A stretch of 64,000 bases of DNA from the NCBI GenBank assembly GCA_038501195.1, contig JBBPUQ010000006.1, positions 2,728,001 through 2,792,000 on the forward strand, read 5' to 3'. The stretch is from Nemania diffusa. Its lineage: Eukaryota; Ascomycota; Sordariomycetes; Xylariales; Xylariaceae. Positions 10,032-22,220 of the stretch are shown one piece after another. The position numbers and the translations under genes are program-made. The notes under the pieces are model-generated. The model was given only the letters and a program-made list of their open reading frames with translations. It was not told the DNA's origin and did no database searches. Within the stretch, counting starts at the first letter, position 1, and each line of letters opens with the position of its first letter.

Positions 10032-13000
10032 TGCGACAAGAGTGTTTTGGTATATTGGAAGAATTTGGAGGTAGATTCCTGTTCTCTGCTTTGCTTCTGA
10101 TGAAGATTGATGGGAGGCGACTTATGCGTCTCGAAACTGGTGACTAATTGGATGATTTTGGTGTATGCGCGTGCGATGGCGATGCGGTCGGTTGTCTTGT
10201 TGTGGTGTGTTCACAGGGAATGTGGGTTGGTTGAATACTCGGTATCCAAGATCGAAGTGTATAACGTTTGTGCGTGCTGCTCGTAGAAGTCGTAATGTGT
10301 GAACTTTGCCAACGAAGTCCGTCTGTTTTTAGAAACGAATGTTTGTGCGTAGGGAAGAGGAAAGACGAGGAGAAAGTATATATTGGTGTGTCGAAGGTAA
10401 ATGCGAGGGAATAAGAAAGGCAAAGGTGGGTGAGGAAAAGTGGGAAGAGGGGGGCGTGTCAGCACGGGTACCTGACAGCCAGATCTTCCTCTGGGCTGTC
10501 CGGGGGAACACCTGTGCTGCTTGCCTGCATGGCGAAATTAATGAGCCGGGGGCCACTAAGAGATCGGACAAGGGTCCTGATAGGTCTCAAGCCACACTAA
10601 CCCCTGGGCAGACTAGGGCAGACTACTGGTCTTTGAACTCAGCTACCAGCGCACTCATTTCATTCGCTCATCCTCATTTTGGCCTCTCTTCCTTCACCGT
10701 TGCCCTCCGAGACGGGATAAGTACTTCAACCCTCGGCTCTGGTTGGTGAGATGGTCGTGTGACGATAAATTTCTATACTTGTTTGCTTTACCTACTATAC
10801 TATTATGCGAATGTACCTAACCTTTGGGGTAGGTACATACAAGAAAGCACACAGGTAGGTTAGGTACTAGGTACCTGGTTCTATATGTAATATGTACCAA
10901 CTTGCACGCACCTGATATGAACGTGGCCAAAAAGAACGCGGTCATACGTACATCGCGGTGCGTTGTTCAATATAGTATCTACATACCTAGTGCACTTTTC
11001 CCTTTCTTGCTTGTCTTCTTACCTACCTGTTTGCAGGGAGCCTCGAACTTTGTGCTTTGTGAGACAAGCTCGGGCGAGGGCGAACAAACGCAGAACACCG
11101 AGCACAGAACACCGAACACAGAACAAGCAAGCATACTTTCTATACTCCGAACAGCAACTAGAGACAAACCCTCTGTACGCTGGCTCTGTTCTGTGCCACC
11201 CCTGCTTCCGAGGGTATGTACCTGACCTACAGTACTGTGCTTGTATGTACCTAGTGTAGGGCGAACAGCATGGGCCACCGGAGATTACAACCTACCTTGC
11301 CCCATTTCTGATGTATCTCTGAAGCGCGCCAGCTTCAGTTTCTGTCTACCTGAGCTAGGAAGATACATCGCAGTACTGTAGAGCATACTGTATATCGCAC
11401 GCCAAGCACACTACGCTAGGTACCTCGCGGCAAGGTATCGACTCTTGCCGAGGACTGGGTTGGTGCTCCTTTCCCGCCGCACCCTACAAAACAACCCCTT
11501 GAAAGTCACGATAGAGCGGAATTCATCCCCATAGATGACAAGAGAACATACAGTAGGTATGTAGGTACCCTAACACGGCGCAGCAATCCTAAGTATGGCG
11601 CAGACAAATCTCTAGCATAGGGTCTCTAGTGTAGTTAGTGTAGGTATAGGCAAAGGGTGTTCTTGATTATGCCTTGCCTGGGAGCATTATTCTCAGCCTC
11701 TTGTTAGCTCAGGCTATTTATGTGCATATTCAGGCAAAACCTATCAGGGCCTGCAGTAAACTTTTACTTACATAATACGTAGCACTTTCCTTTGTTTCTG
11801 TTGAACAAGTACCTTAGGTAGTATTCGACCACCTGGTTGGCCAGTAGAAGGTATCATTTGGCGATCATTTGAAATGGTGGTGTTGGCGGATTTCGTTCCT
11901 GCATATTGTTCCCGGCTAGGTATTTAGAATACTTACCTACGCAGTATACCACCTAGCAGCAGCCATGTTGGGGTAAGCGCTATTAATGATTTCTCCTTTG
12001 TAGGGTCTGATTTGTGCCGGATTTCGTTAGAGGCAATATTCAACTGCCTACAGTATGTACCTGCACTAATATTTTGCGGAGAAGACCCTGTCTGCAAATG
12101 GAAGTCCCTCTATCGAATGCGCCTATAGGCAGGCATGCGCTCTATTGATACCTATGCCGACTACCTATAGGTAGGTAGGTACTCCATAGCAATTTAATAA
12201 TTCCTCGCTGTCCGACATTTGCGCCAAACTCATGTAGAAGCTCATATCGCCATGTTGCCAATCACAATAAATACAACAGCAGCAAACCGTCTATATTCCC
12301 CGTATGGACCGCACTGCTAGGTGCATGCCGCTGCAATGCGTGGTAGTGCAACACATCCCCCAAATTGCGCTAGATGCGTTTGTTGCTAAAAGCTATAGAG
12401 TCGAGTACCTACGCCAGCGTATCACATAGGCCCCTAGGCAGAGCGAGGTCCACGTCGCAAAGATTTTCTCTCCACCAGCTGTTTCTTCGTGTTACCATTC
12501 ATCCCTCACCACGTCGCCACGTTTCCATGAGCTGAGCCCGTCGGTGAAAGACTTGTGTTTCTGTGAGTCAGGTCTCTGACCTACCTACTCCGACTTTATT
12601 CCGATCATGCGACATGCCTTCGTGCTAAGCTACACCGTACTCCGTCTACGCTGTCGCTGTCGCTGTCGATACACACAAAAAGCGCTTAATGACCTACAAG
12701 TGTAAGTGGCGGGCAGATGGCGACATTGCGCGAAATAAGATGAACCCCTCCAGATAGTAAGCCCGTCTTATCTGGTCCCTTATAGGGACTACTTACGTAC
12801 TAGAAACTCTTAAGCCATTTCTTAAGGACTTGGGTTATGAACTTAGGAGGGGGGCAAGGCACCCAGGGTTATCCCTATCCTCAGCGTCCCTTGCTGAGAG
12901 TCTGGACACAACCACTTTCCGGCCTCGACCACTTATGCTCCGAACTATCGTGACATTTTTTTCTTCTCTAGCCTGCGGCTATGTTGGTCCAAGCTGCGGT

Positions 13001-14073
13001 CGCATCTGACTACACCCAATCTAGCTCGTTTCATTCCAGCCGCTTCTACTGTCGCAGGTGTGGCTAGCAAGGCGCCAAATGAAGTTGGGCTTAGGGTGAG
13101 CGCTCGGATGTCTATCCAGTAACGTATTGGTACTCTGTGTCGACCCCAACCTGAGACCATCGTAGTTTCCGACATGCCTCACGACCGCGTAATCTGTTAA
13201 TGCGGCCAATTTATTGAATGAGAGGGCACCCATCCATCAATCAACCCGTTAGCTTTTCTCCCTTTGCTGGTAAACTCAAGTTGCTACCTAAATAATAGGT
13301 AACTACTTTAATAGAACGATTACGCATATGCAGCAGATACTTGCTTCGGTGACGTTGGTGGCTGTTGTTAACCAAGCGCCCTCATCTTCAGCTAGGCCCA
13401 AAGGTCCTCAACACCATACCTTTCAGGGCTTCATGCCGCGAGCTGTGCTATCTAAAATAGCTCTTCGCATGATGGTCAACGTCTCCAGCGCTTTCCTTTT
13501 GTTACAGGTTAATTCCATATTCTCTCACTGTCGCCGGCCACTTGCAATACCAGGTGGAGATGGAATAGGTATCGAATGTTTATCGGACATTAGATATTTT
13601 AGACGTTTCATTTGGTATGGGCACAATATTTTATTCTACGTGCTAGCATGGTCAAAAATATCCCCATTTCTGGCGGTTACTCTTACGTATAGTAGTGATA
13701 TATAAGAATTTCGCATGAGCAAAACTAGCATATCCATTAAACTAGCCGGTATCTCGCCTCAGCCTCTCCGTACTGGAGTCTCTAGATCGCGTTGTCCGAA
13801 GAGGCGCAAGCCATATACTTCATTCCTGTTAGGCTGACTCCCATGCTGTATCCCTTGGCGAACATTCTAACCTGTAGTCTGTCGGAATACCTAGGGCCAA
13901 TGCAGCCTCTTGCTTTCCCCTATTCCTGCCAGTTGTCTGAAAATACCATATCTGACTGGCCTCTAGTTACCACTGCTGATTCCACGTGTGTGAACTTGAG
14001 TAATGTCGTTTCTTCTGTGTCCAGTGCTTTCCGGAGTCGAAAAAAAAAACCATAGCGTTTCCGAACGAAGCAT
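10032..14073. other. 4-kb gene-poor intergenic region with TAGGTAC motifs
   Basis: The left end is the promoter and leader side of the minus-strand GPI-type gene. The rest holds no supportable gene: open frames at 10339-10749 and 13328-13705 show no domain, bias or splice logic. Clusters of the GTAGGTAC/CTACCTA motif occur at about 10800-10880, 11210-11260, 11550-11570, 11810-11825 and 12163-12184. Small direct repeats of CAGAACACCGA type lie at about 11092-11125. The right end is the 3' side of the GNAT gene. Confidence 0.55.
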
Positions 14074-14772
14074 TCAAACCGCACTCTCGTCCGGCCTGCG
14101 GTTCACAAACCCGACAAGCGTAACCTCAACCCCCTCCTCCCCAGCTCTCCGCGACTCAACCGTCCAAGTCCTGAACCTCTTAAACCCCGCCTTCTCCACG
14201 ACCCTCTGACTAGCCCTATTATCCTCCTCAACCACCGCACACAGCATCTCCCTCACCCTCCCCCCCTCCCCCTCCCCCTCGCGCACCACCGAGAGCTCGT
14301 CAACCTCCGCCACCGCCTCCTCCTCCCGCGGCAGCGCCCACCAAGCCCGCACAAACGCCTCGAGGAACTCGGTGGCGTACCCCCGCCCCCAGTGCTCCTC
14401 GCGGATCATGTAGCCGACCTCGGGCCACCCGAGCGCGGACGCGCGCCCGAAGACGCCGCCGAGCCCGATCAGCTCGCCCGTGGCGGCGAGGCAGATGCCC
14501 GGGTTGTACGTGCGCAGGTCGCCGGCCGGGGGCAGGAAGGGGTCGAGCTTCGCCTGCGTCGCCGCCAGGTCCGCGTCCGGCCGCCCGAGCGACGTGCGCG
14601 CCATCACCGCGCGCTGCGTCCGCAGCTCGTGGAGCGCCCCCAGGTCTTCCTGTGTCAGCGCGCGCAGCACCAGCCGCGGCGTGCGGATCGGCGCCCGCGC
14701 CGCGTTCGCCGGGAACGGCTGCGCTGGCAGCGTCGTTTGCACCTTGGTTAGGGACGGGGGTTGCGGGGCCAT
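14074..14772 (-). CDS. GNAT-family N-acetyltransferase
   Basis: Single-exon 232-aa protein of the GCN5-related acetyltransferase fold (Acetyltransf_3/RimJ-like subgroup), which moves an acetyl group from acetyl-CoA to an amine; the substrate cannot be told. The family start TPRLVLRALTQEDLGALHEL is at about residues 31-50. The acetyl-CoA binding motif HWGRGYATEFLEAF (R/Q-x-x-G-x-G/A type) is at about 127-140. The motif B part EDNRASQRVVEKAGFKR, typical of N-acetyltransferases, is near 186-202. An acidic and glycine insert (REGEGEGGR) interrupts the sheet before the last strands. There is no signal peptide, so it is probably cytosolic. Its coding DNA is strikingly GC-rich beside its flanks. The start is the only ATG before the conserved region, and a TA/TG microsatellite lies directly upstream. 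Confidence 0.88.
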   Translation of the reverse strand: MAPQPPSLTKVQTTLPAQPFPANAARAPIRTPRLVLRALTQEDLGALHELRTQRAVMARTSLGRPDADLAATQAKLDPFLPPAGDLRTYNPGICLAATGELIGLGGVFGRASALGWPEVGYMIREEHWGRGYATEFLEAFVRAWWALPREEEAVAEVDELSVVREGEGEGGRVREMLCAVVEEDNRASQRVVEKAGFKRFRTWTVESRRAGEEGVEVTLVGFVNRRPDESAV

Positions 14773-15872
14773 CTTTATATATATATATGTATGTGTGTAT
14801 ATAGAAGAAGATGAAGAAAGGAAGCGACGCTAAGGAGCTAGTGGCACACGCTCTAAGTAAGCTTATGTGTACATTGAGGGCTTGGCTGTTATCGCCTTTT
14901 TAACTGCGGTGCTACAGGTAGGTAGTGCTAAATGGTGATTACGTAGATCTCGATCTGGTCCGGTCCGGACGGTAGTGGCGGCGGTGAGATAATCCTCAGG
15001 TCCACATCTAGATACCTCTTTTGGTTCGCCGGCCGTATAGTGAGATGCCGGTGAGATGCGGAGTTGCGGATGTAGCCTTCTTATATAGGACACTGCTCAT
15101 CGGCCGGGGATGTCGTTAGCTGACCAAGCGTCAGGATTATACGAAGGCTCGTATCCTAAAGAGTTCAGTGCAGATGGAGATGAAGAGACTGATCAAAGCT
15201 ACGGTGCAGTTGCCGCCCTTCCCCTTCTACTCGTTTAGTGGGATCTGCGCACTGAGTATTGTTACACCTGTCTCCCCAACTCCTTGTACCCAAACTTGAA
15301 ATATTGCCTAACGGTAGATTTGCGTATCATCGTGAATATGGGTGTGTGTACGTCAACCTACACCCCATTAAGAAAGCACGTACAAATTATTGAATCACGT
15401 CGTACGACTGGTTTATTGGAATATCCATGAGCAACTTAAAATCTTAGATGCATGCGTCTTATCTACTACTAGGATCGCTACGTTTATATGTCGCAAATAG
15501 ATGATCTATTTTAGGGTGTTCTCCGAATGAAGAATTTCCCAGACTCCAAGCTCTTTCTCTATCATGGATTCTATCTATCCCATGCGTGTTGAAACAACGC
15601 TGCGTACAGCCAGGTACGCAAAAGATAACACCATGGCCCGCCAAATATCTTCGCTCAGTTAAGGGAGCCGAAGCCACGTAGTTGAATGCCGCAGGAATAA
15701 CTCTATACCATGTTGAACAATACTCCGCCCAATATGCCGGGGTTTTTGAGAAATTCGATGCCGGTGCCCATAATCCATCCGGGACTCCGTTGTTCCATGA
15801 TGTTGAACCTTGGATAACACCTAAAATGTACATTTACTGACACGCTAAAAAACACAAAATTCGCCAGTTAAC
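14773..15872. other. Intergenic between GNAT and GCV2, no gene seen
   Basis: The left end, with a TATATATATATATGTATGTG tract, is the GNAT upstream region. The right end is the 3' side of GCV2. A 124-codon minus-strand frame at 15459-15833 lies 40 bp past the GCV2 stop but shows no domain, so I treat it as 3' UTR. Confidence 0.55.
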
Positions 15873-18800
15873 TCATTGGTCCCCTGTTGTATCCTCAACC
15901 GGAGGGCACGTGCAAAACAAATTGAGATCGCCGTAAGCTAAGGGCGTTAGTTTTGAGTCATATATAGAGCATGCTGGAATGGGAAACTCACTATCGTCGA
16001 TTCGCCCGACACTGGGCCAGAATTTCTTTTCCTTAAGCCATGGCAGCGGGTATGCGGCCTTCTCCCGAGAGTAGCTCCGCTCCCATTTGCCGTCTCCGTC
16101 ACCTTCGATAAAGTCCCTCATGGGGTGGGGTGCATTCTTGAGCACGTTCCCATTTCGAGGAATCTTTCCTTCTTCAATTTCACGAATCTCTCCACGGATA
16201 CTTATCAAAGAGTCAATGAATCGGTCAAGCTCTTCTTTGCTCTCGCTCTCAGTCGGCTCAATCATCAATGTGTTCGGAACTGGCCAGCTCATGGTTGGTG
16301 CGTGAAACCCGTAATCCTGAAGACGTTTGGCGATGTCGATGGCCTCAACACCAGCAGATTTGCTGAACGATCGAGTGTCGAGAATGAATTCGTGGGCGCA
16401 CCTGCCATTCTCGTTGACGTATAGTATAGGGTAATGAGGCTTGAGACGGGAGAGGATGTAGTTGGCGTTAAGCAATGTGATCTTTGTGGCGTGTGTGAGC
16501 CCATTGGCGCCTAGCGATATGGTTAATGAGTGTGTTCGCGATAGCCAAGGAATACAGATAGAAGCAAAGAATACCTACCCATCAACGTGTTGTAAGCCCA
16601 GCTAATGAGGTTAATGCTTGCGCTACCAAACTCGGCACTACTCACTGCCGTAGCACCCACAGAGCCTTTGATGGGTGCGTCTTCCACGTTTAGAGGGACC
16701 GGGCTACCTGGTAGGAAGGGCGCGAGATGGTCTTTCACGCAAATCGGCCCTACACCTGGTCCACCTCCGCCATGGGGAATACAGAAAGTCTTATGTAGAT
16801 TTAGGTGGCATACGTCAGCTCCGATCTCTCCTGGTGAGCATAGGCCAATTTGCGCGTTCATGTTAGCACCATCCATGTAGACTTGTCCTCCATGATCATG
16901 CACGATCTGGCACGCCTTCTTTACCTCGGGCTCAAAAACACCATAGGTACTAGGGTAAGTAATCATGATGGCTCCAACCTGATCTTGGTATTGTTTGCAT
17001 TTTGCTTCAAGATCCACCAAGTCGAGATTACCCGTTTCAGTGTTGCATTTGACTGGGACTACACGCATGCCTGCCATAGCAGCCGATGCGGGATTTGTGC
17101 CATGGGCAGACACTGGAATAAGACATATATCACGGTCTTTTCCATCGGACTTGTCAGCCTTGTGGAATTCTCTGATAGTGCGTAGTCCGGCGAATTCTCC
17201 TTGCGCACCAGAGTTCGGTTGGAGAGACACCCCGTCCATTCCCGTGATAGTTGCTAGCTGCTCCGAAAAGTGTGTTAGGAGCTCTCGATAACCTTGGACG
17301 AATTCTTTTGGCGTATACGGGTGTATTTTAGAGAACTCAGGTATTGTGATGAGAGACATCTCGGTCGTTCCGTTAAGTTTCATGGTACATGAGCCAAGGG
17401 GGATCATAGAGTGAACCAGAGATAGATCTTTCGACTGAAGATGGTAGATGTATCGTAGCATTTCCGTTTCTGAGTGATGGGTGTTGAAAACAGGATGTGT
17501 CAAGAAAGTGGACGTTCGTCGGAAGACGTCAGGGATGTCCAATGAACCGGCATCCTTAGACAGAAGCTGCTCCGTGAAATTTTTGTCAACTCGGACATCT
17601 TCTGTTCCCTGACGTACAGCACGAAATATTCCCATAATAGTGGATAAATCGTCAAGTCCAGTGGTTTCGTCGACGGAAATTCCGACTTTCTCCTGGCCAA
17701 TAAGACGAACGAGAAGACCCCACTCTGTAGTCAACTCGACGAATCGTCGACGGAGAGCATTTGTCCCGAAATCAACAACTACCGTGTCAAACAACACACG
17801 GCCACCGTTATCCGATTTGCTTTTTGCAACTGCGAACCCGGCTGCTTCAGCAACAGCTTGGATGGCTCTAGCTCCGCGAATAGTTCTCTCGGCGATAGCC
17901 TTGAGACCTTCGGGTCCATGGTATATGGCATAGAGAGCGCTCATATTAGCCAACAATGCCTGAGAGGTGCAGACGTTGCTGGTTGCCTTTTCTCGGCGAA
18001 TATGCTGTTCTCGAGTCTGTAACGCCAATCTATAGGCGTTACGGCCCATTCGGTCTTTAGACAGGCCAACCAACCTACCAGGGATCTTTCGCTTATGCTT
18101 TTCTGTCACCGAAAAAAAGGCGGCATGAGGTCCACCAAAGCCGAGTGGAATACCAAACCGCTGTGCGCTACCAAAAGCAACATCCGCGCCCCATTCTCCA
18201 GGCGGTTTCAACACGGTCAAAGCCAATAAATCGGTTGCTACACTGAGAAGGGCGCCTTGTTTGTGTACAACCTCGGCTAACGCGCTATAGTTAGCTACAT
18301 CGCCGTAGGTATCAGGATACTGAACCATGACACCGACGAGATCGTCACCCAACGCCTCGATCTCTGCATAGCTTTCCTCCTGGGAAAGATCTAACGGGAG
18401 AATCGTAATACCAAATCCCTCGGCGCGTCCACGCATGACGGAAATAGTTTGAGGATGCATCGTTGTGGAGACTATATACGTTTTGTTTTGCCTCTTAGCC
18501 CTGGAGTTCGGAAGAGCATTCATCGAGAGCGTCATAGCTTCGGCAGCGGCGGTTCCTTCATCAAGCAAGCTGGCATTGGCAATGGGAAGCGCAGTGAGAT
18601 CCGAGACCATAGTCTGAAAGTTTACCAGGGATTCGAGACGCCCTTGACTAATCTCGGGTTGGTAAGGAGTGTAGCTTGTGTACCAGGCTGGATTTTCGAG
18701 TACATTCCGCTGGATAACAGAAGGGGTATGAGTCCCGTAGTAACCCAAACCCATGAAGCTCTTCTTCACAGAAATCTTGGGGATGTACCCATTTACTGTC

Positions 18801-19228
18801 TTAGAAAGATCGGACTCGGCGCAACCAGGGCTCCTGTCGAGCTTCAATACTGACTGAGCTCTGATATCTGGCGGAAGAACTTGGGACACGAAATCGTCTA
18901 GGTCCCGGGCTGGAGGCGACAAGGCCTTCAGCATCTCGGCCGTGTCGGCATCATCTGGCCCGATATGACGGCGGGGAAAGGTATCCAACGACTGGAAGGT
19001 AGCCGTGGCAGCCGTCGAGTGCGGAACAGAATTGACATCTTCGCCAGTCGGGGGCACGGGGGCGCTCGAGAAGGCTCTGCGCCCTATGGTAGTGTTGCTG
19101 ATCCTATGGGCGTATCCGCGGCATGCCCAGTTATTTGCAGGGTGAGCACGAGGGTAGAGGGAGGAGACACGCGATTGGGCTGCCAGCTGGCCCAGGCGAC
19201 GTGGGACAATCCGCGCCAGGGAAGCCAT
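15873..19228 (-). CDS. GCV2: Mitochondrial glycine dehydrogenase (decarboxylating), P-protein
   Basis: P-protein of the glycine cleavage system. With PLP it decarboxylates glycine and passes the aminomethyl group to the lipoyl H-protein in the mitochondrial matrix, feeding one-carbon folate metabolism. Three exons are inferred: 19228-16579, 16510-15992 and 15937-15873, giving 1077 aa, normal for the family. Residues 1 to about 50 are Arg/Ser-rich without acid residues, a mitochondrial presequence. The N-terminal half has FRRIGP-like [16 protein letters not shown] and [20 protein letters not shown]. The C-terminal half has [13 protein letters not shown] and the PLP-lysine motif [18 protein letters not shown] (Lys about 813). 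The last exon ends [15 protein letters not shown]. The last intron (15938-15991, 54 nt) has no stop and a length divisible by three, so skipping its removal only adds 18 residues. It is divergently arranged with TOM5. Confidence 0.97.
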
Positions 19229-20310
19229 CTTGAGGGAGGAGGCTTATGAACCAATCGGCCCCGGGGATGGCCGATGCCGTCGTTTCGTCGTTCTGTCTTC
19301 GCCGTCGGGCAATTCAAGAGCGCAACTGTAGTTTAAGGCGGGGATATAATCGGTGGTCCCAGGTCGTATTGTAATGGTCGTATTGTAATTAGGTGAGTAT
19401 CATGCAGTCATACTGAGGGGCCGTCTCACAAACACCTCGACATCGAAGAGAATGAGATAAGAAGATCCCAGAACAGGCACACAGACAAGGCTTCAGCTGT
19501 TTGAGTATCTAGTTCCCCAATGTAAAGCACCCGCAGACAATGCTATACATGAACTTCATTGTGTATCAAAGAAAGTGGATGAGAGCAAAAGGTAGGTACG
19601 GTGAGCAAGCGCTCGCTGGGGCAAAGTCTCTACTACGTACGATACACTAGACTAGCCGTCATCGGCTCAATGTGCCGATGGTGGTGTGAAAGATAACCAA
19701 GATAAGCTCAGGAACCGTGGATCTGATAGCGGGTAGATTCGGATCAGCCATGGCTCTCTTTTTTTTTTTGTTGATTCGTTTTCAGGGTCCAATTGGAGTT
19801 TGATGTCATGACGATACCGGCTAAGTGATAAGCGCCAGCTCTGAGTAAGTTTACGTCGAAGTATCTTAAAGTACTGTACAATTATTTTTGCTGGTGAAAC
19901 AGAGGTGGAGGATACGTAGCTATACAAATAGAGGTGGAGAATAGTACCTTATTCTCTGGGTCTTATCTACACTTAGGTTACATGTAGGTAAGGATTGAGG
20001 CTCAACTCCTTTAGCTAGTATGATTCCGGAGATCGGTAGAGAACGCCACAATACTACAAAATACCGCCACGTTGATTACCCGGCTAGGAAATAGGCCTAG
20101 TCTAGAACCCTGTAACTGGAGTGCTAAAAAATTCTAGTAGATAACAAGCAGCCATATGGAAATAATGACATCGTCTCAGCGCCCCATACGATTTGTGCAC
20201 CACAACTATCTTGTTGACGTCGCTGTTGATATTTCCCGGCGTGTCCACACATAATCACGATCAGGCAAATCAATCCTACCTCCTTTTCCTTTCTGCCAGA
20301 TACTTTCAAC
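19229..20310. other. Divergent promoter region GCV2/TOM5
   Basis: About 1.1 kb between the starts of GCV2 (minus) and TOM5 (plus). It must hold both promoters. A pyrimidine-rich TCCTTTTCCTTTCTGCC tract lies just before the TOM5 ATG. No coding frame is supported. Confidence 0.5.
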
Positions 20311-20652
20311 ATGTTCGGCGGATGTGAGTATTGCTATCTTGTATACTTCGATTACGTTAGCCTCGGCTGCATACCTTTGCGCCGCTAATAGAGCACTCAC
20401 TAACATTTTTTGATCAGTCGCACCCCCACAACTCACTGCGGACGAGATCAAACAGTTCGAAGATGAGGCGAACTGGAATATCAAGCAGTTCTTAGCGACA
20501 GCCGTCGTCCTATACATCTGTACGCCGAGTCTGCCTTTCCCATGCCACCTTGTCTAGTCAATTACGAAGCTATTATTTGGCAGTAATTCGGTACTAACAA
20601 ATACGTTTTCCCAGCACCCTTCGTCATCGGGGCTGTCTCCGGCGTCATATAG
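20311..20652 (+). CDS. TOM5: Mitochondrial import receptor subunit TOM5
   Basis: Tiny tail-anchored subunit of the outer-membrane TOM complex, which helps pass preproteins to the TOM40 channel and aids complex assembly. Three exons are inferred: 20311-20323, 20418-20519 and 20615-20652, encoding 50 aa. The protein starts MFGGFAPPQLTADEIKQFE, the conserved fungal Tom5 opening. It continues with an acidic amphipathic segment and a single transmembrane stretch near residues 28-50 (LATAVVLYISPFVIGAVSGV), including the conserved Pro. The length matches the family (about 50 aa). The first exon holds only four codons plus one base, so gene finders can easily miss it. Both introns have GT-AG ends and upstream CTAAC elements (CACTAACATTTT, GTACTAACAAAT). 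The 3' end faces the nucleoporin gene on the other strand. Confidence 0.9.
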
Positions 20653-21093
20653 GCTAATTTTAAGCACTTCGTACTCGGCGCAAAGGACACAACATTCAAT
20701 GGCTAGTTAGAGGCACCCGATTACAAAGAGTCCATCCGTCTCTAGCGAGCTACTACAATGCTCCCCGGGTTACAATGACGCACATACGTCAAGCTGGTTC
20801 TGGACTGTAACACTGGACTGTACAATATGCTCATAAGCAACGCATGCAACATCAGATAAATAAGAAGAAGAGAGACAAATAAGTAAAAGAGGCTATCAAA
20901 ACCAATTACTCGCAAGCGCATTAAACGCTGTGGCTTATGCATTTTCCTATGGCCAACTCTATGTGATAGTGTACGAGCACAGTTGTCTCCAGAAACCGCT
21001 AGTCCTTCCCATAACCGGACGCTGTCTGCGTCTAAATCGTACTGTCCTGTGACAATAGAGTACCTTCACCCGACAAGCTCTGTTTCGGAGAGC
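20653..21093. other. Convergent 3' region between TOM5 and NUP57
   Basis: 440 bp between two convergent stop codons; it holds the 3' UTRs of both genes. No further gene seen. Confidence 0.55.
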
Positions 21094-22220
21094 TTATTTT
21101 GTCTCGGTCTGCCACTCGTCGAAGTCCTTCTTAATAGAGTCAACTTGGGTCTTGAGAGCCTGCAGCTGCTTGTCGTAATCCTCCAGAATCTAAGTGTAGA
21201 TAGTTAGTACATCATGTGCTTGTAAGGAGTTTCGAATAGGAATACCTTTTTTGCCTTAGCTTCGGCCTCTTCCCCTAATCCTTCTTGAGTTTCGGTGCCC
21301 TGCCGTTCAATCTCATTCCGCAGAGTGTCGGCATAGCCTCTGAGGAGTAACAGCCGGCTCCATAGTTCTTCCGTCCGTGCGCTCAGAGCAGGATCTGTCA
21401 GGTTTTGGTCTAGTGTTTCCAATTTCATCTTCAACTCATCCTCATCCTTATCTAGGGAATATCCCCTATTCCGCAACACTTGAACCTTAGTCGCCAAGGC
21501 AAGACATCGCTGCCTTAGTAATGCGTGTTTCCTACGCGCATTCAAGGCTCGCACGCTGGTCTGGAGGTCTTGTTGGGAAAGAATTGCATCTAGGCATGCA
21601 TTTATAGAATGCAAGGTGTTGCGATATTTCGTAAGTGCCATTTCTTGCATCTTCAGCCTCTCGCCCACTGCAGCAAACCCACAACCCAACACAGGTACGT
21701 AGCCGGGATCCGGCTTGTCATGTACAGCCTGCTCCCATTCTCGAACATCTTCATTTGGCCCAGGTTGGAAGAAAGGAACGCGCGCCTGACCAACATTGTT
21801 GTAGAAATAATATTTGAAGCCCGTATTTGGATGAGTTGGAGACCATTTTGTTATAATGGCGTCCATCTGTTGAGTAATTGGCTTGTGGCCTGTAATAAAG
21901 GAAAACGGTTAGCAGCGAGCTGCGTTAGAAAAGGTTGAAGGTTGAAACGTACTATATGATTCGCGACCTGGTTCCCATATGGAGCTCCTGTTCTGTGGTG
22001 TGACCGGGGCGGCACCCAAGAAAGACGAGGCAGGTTGCTGCTGTTGTTGCTGTTGTTGCTGCTGCTGCTGGGCTGCGGGCTGCGCTAATAAACTTGACCC
22101 GAAGGGGTTTATCTGTGGTTGCGTCTGAGCTTGAGGTTGGTTCATGGTCTGGCCAAAGAGGCTGGGGGTACTGGTAGATTGGCCAAAGGCCGACGCGGCA
22201 GGCCTGCCGAACAAAGACAT
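21094..22220 (-). CDS. NUP57: Nucleoporin NUP57/Nup54 family
   Basis: Central-channel FG nucleoporin, partner of Nsp1 and Nup49 in the nuclear pore transport channel. Three exons are inferred: 22220-21953, 21889-21246 and 21189-21094, giving 335 aa. Residues 1-90 are a short FG region (SLFGRP, SAFGQS, SLFGQT, NPFGSS) with a run of Gln encoded by CAG/CAA repeats. Residues from about 91 start the Nup54-type alpha-helical domain: HKPITQQMDAIITKWSP, TGFKYYFYNNV, then long helices with heptad-like leucines (QQDLQTSVRALNARRKHALL and onward) that form the coiled coil with Nsp1/Nup49. The last exon supplies the terminal coil (KQLQALKTQVDSIKKDFDEW). The FG part is short against yeast Nup57 (541 aa). 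It is divergent from the tRNA-Phe/NDUFA8 side. Confidence 0.93.

Noticed and set aside
10339..10749. 136-codon plus-strand frame
   Set aside because: No family features; overlaps the upstream region of the GPI-type gene.
13328..13705. 125-codon plus-strand frame with hydrophobic segments
   Set aside because: No signal of conservation, unusual codon mix, no splice partners.
15459..15833. 124-codon minus-strand frame just after GCV2
   Set aside because: No domain, no homology I recognise, and it lies in the expected 3' UTR.
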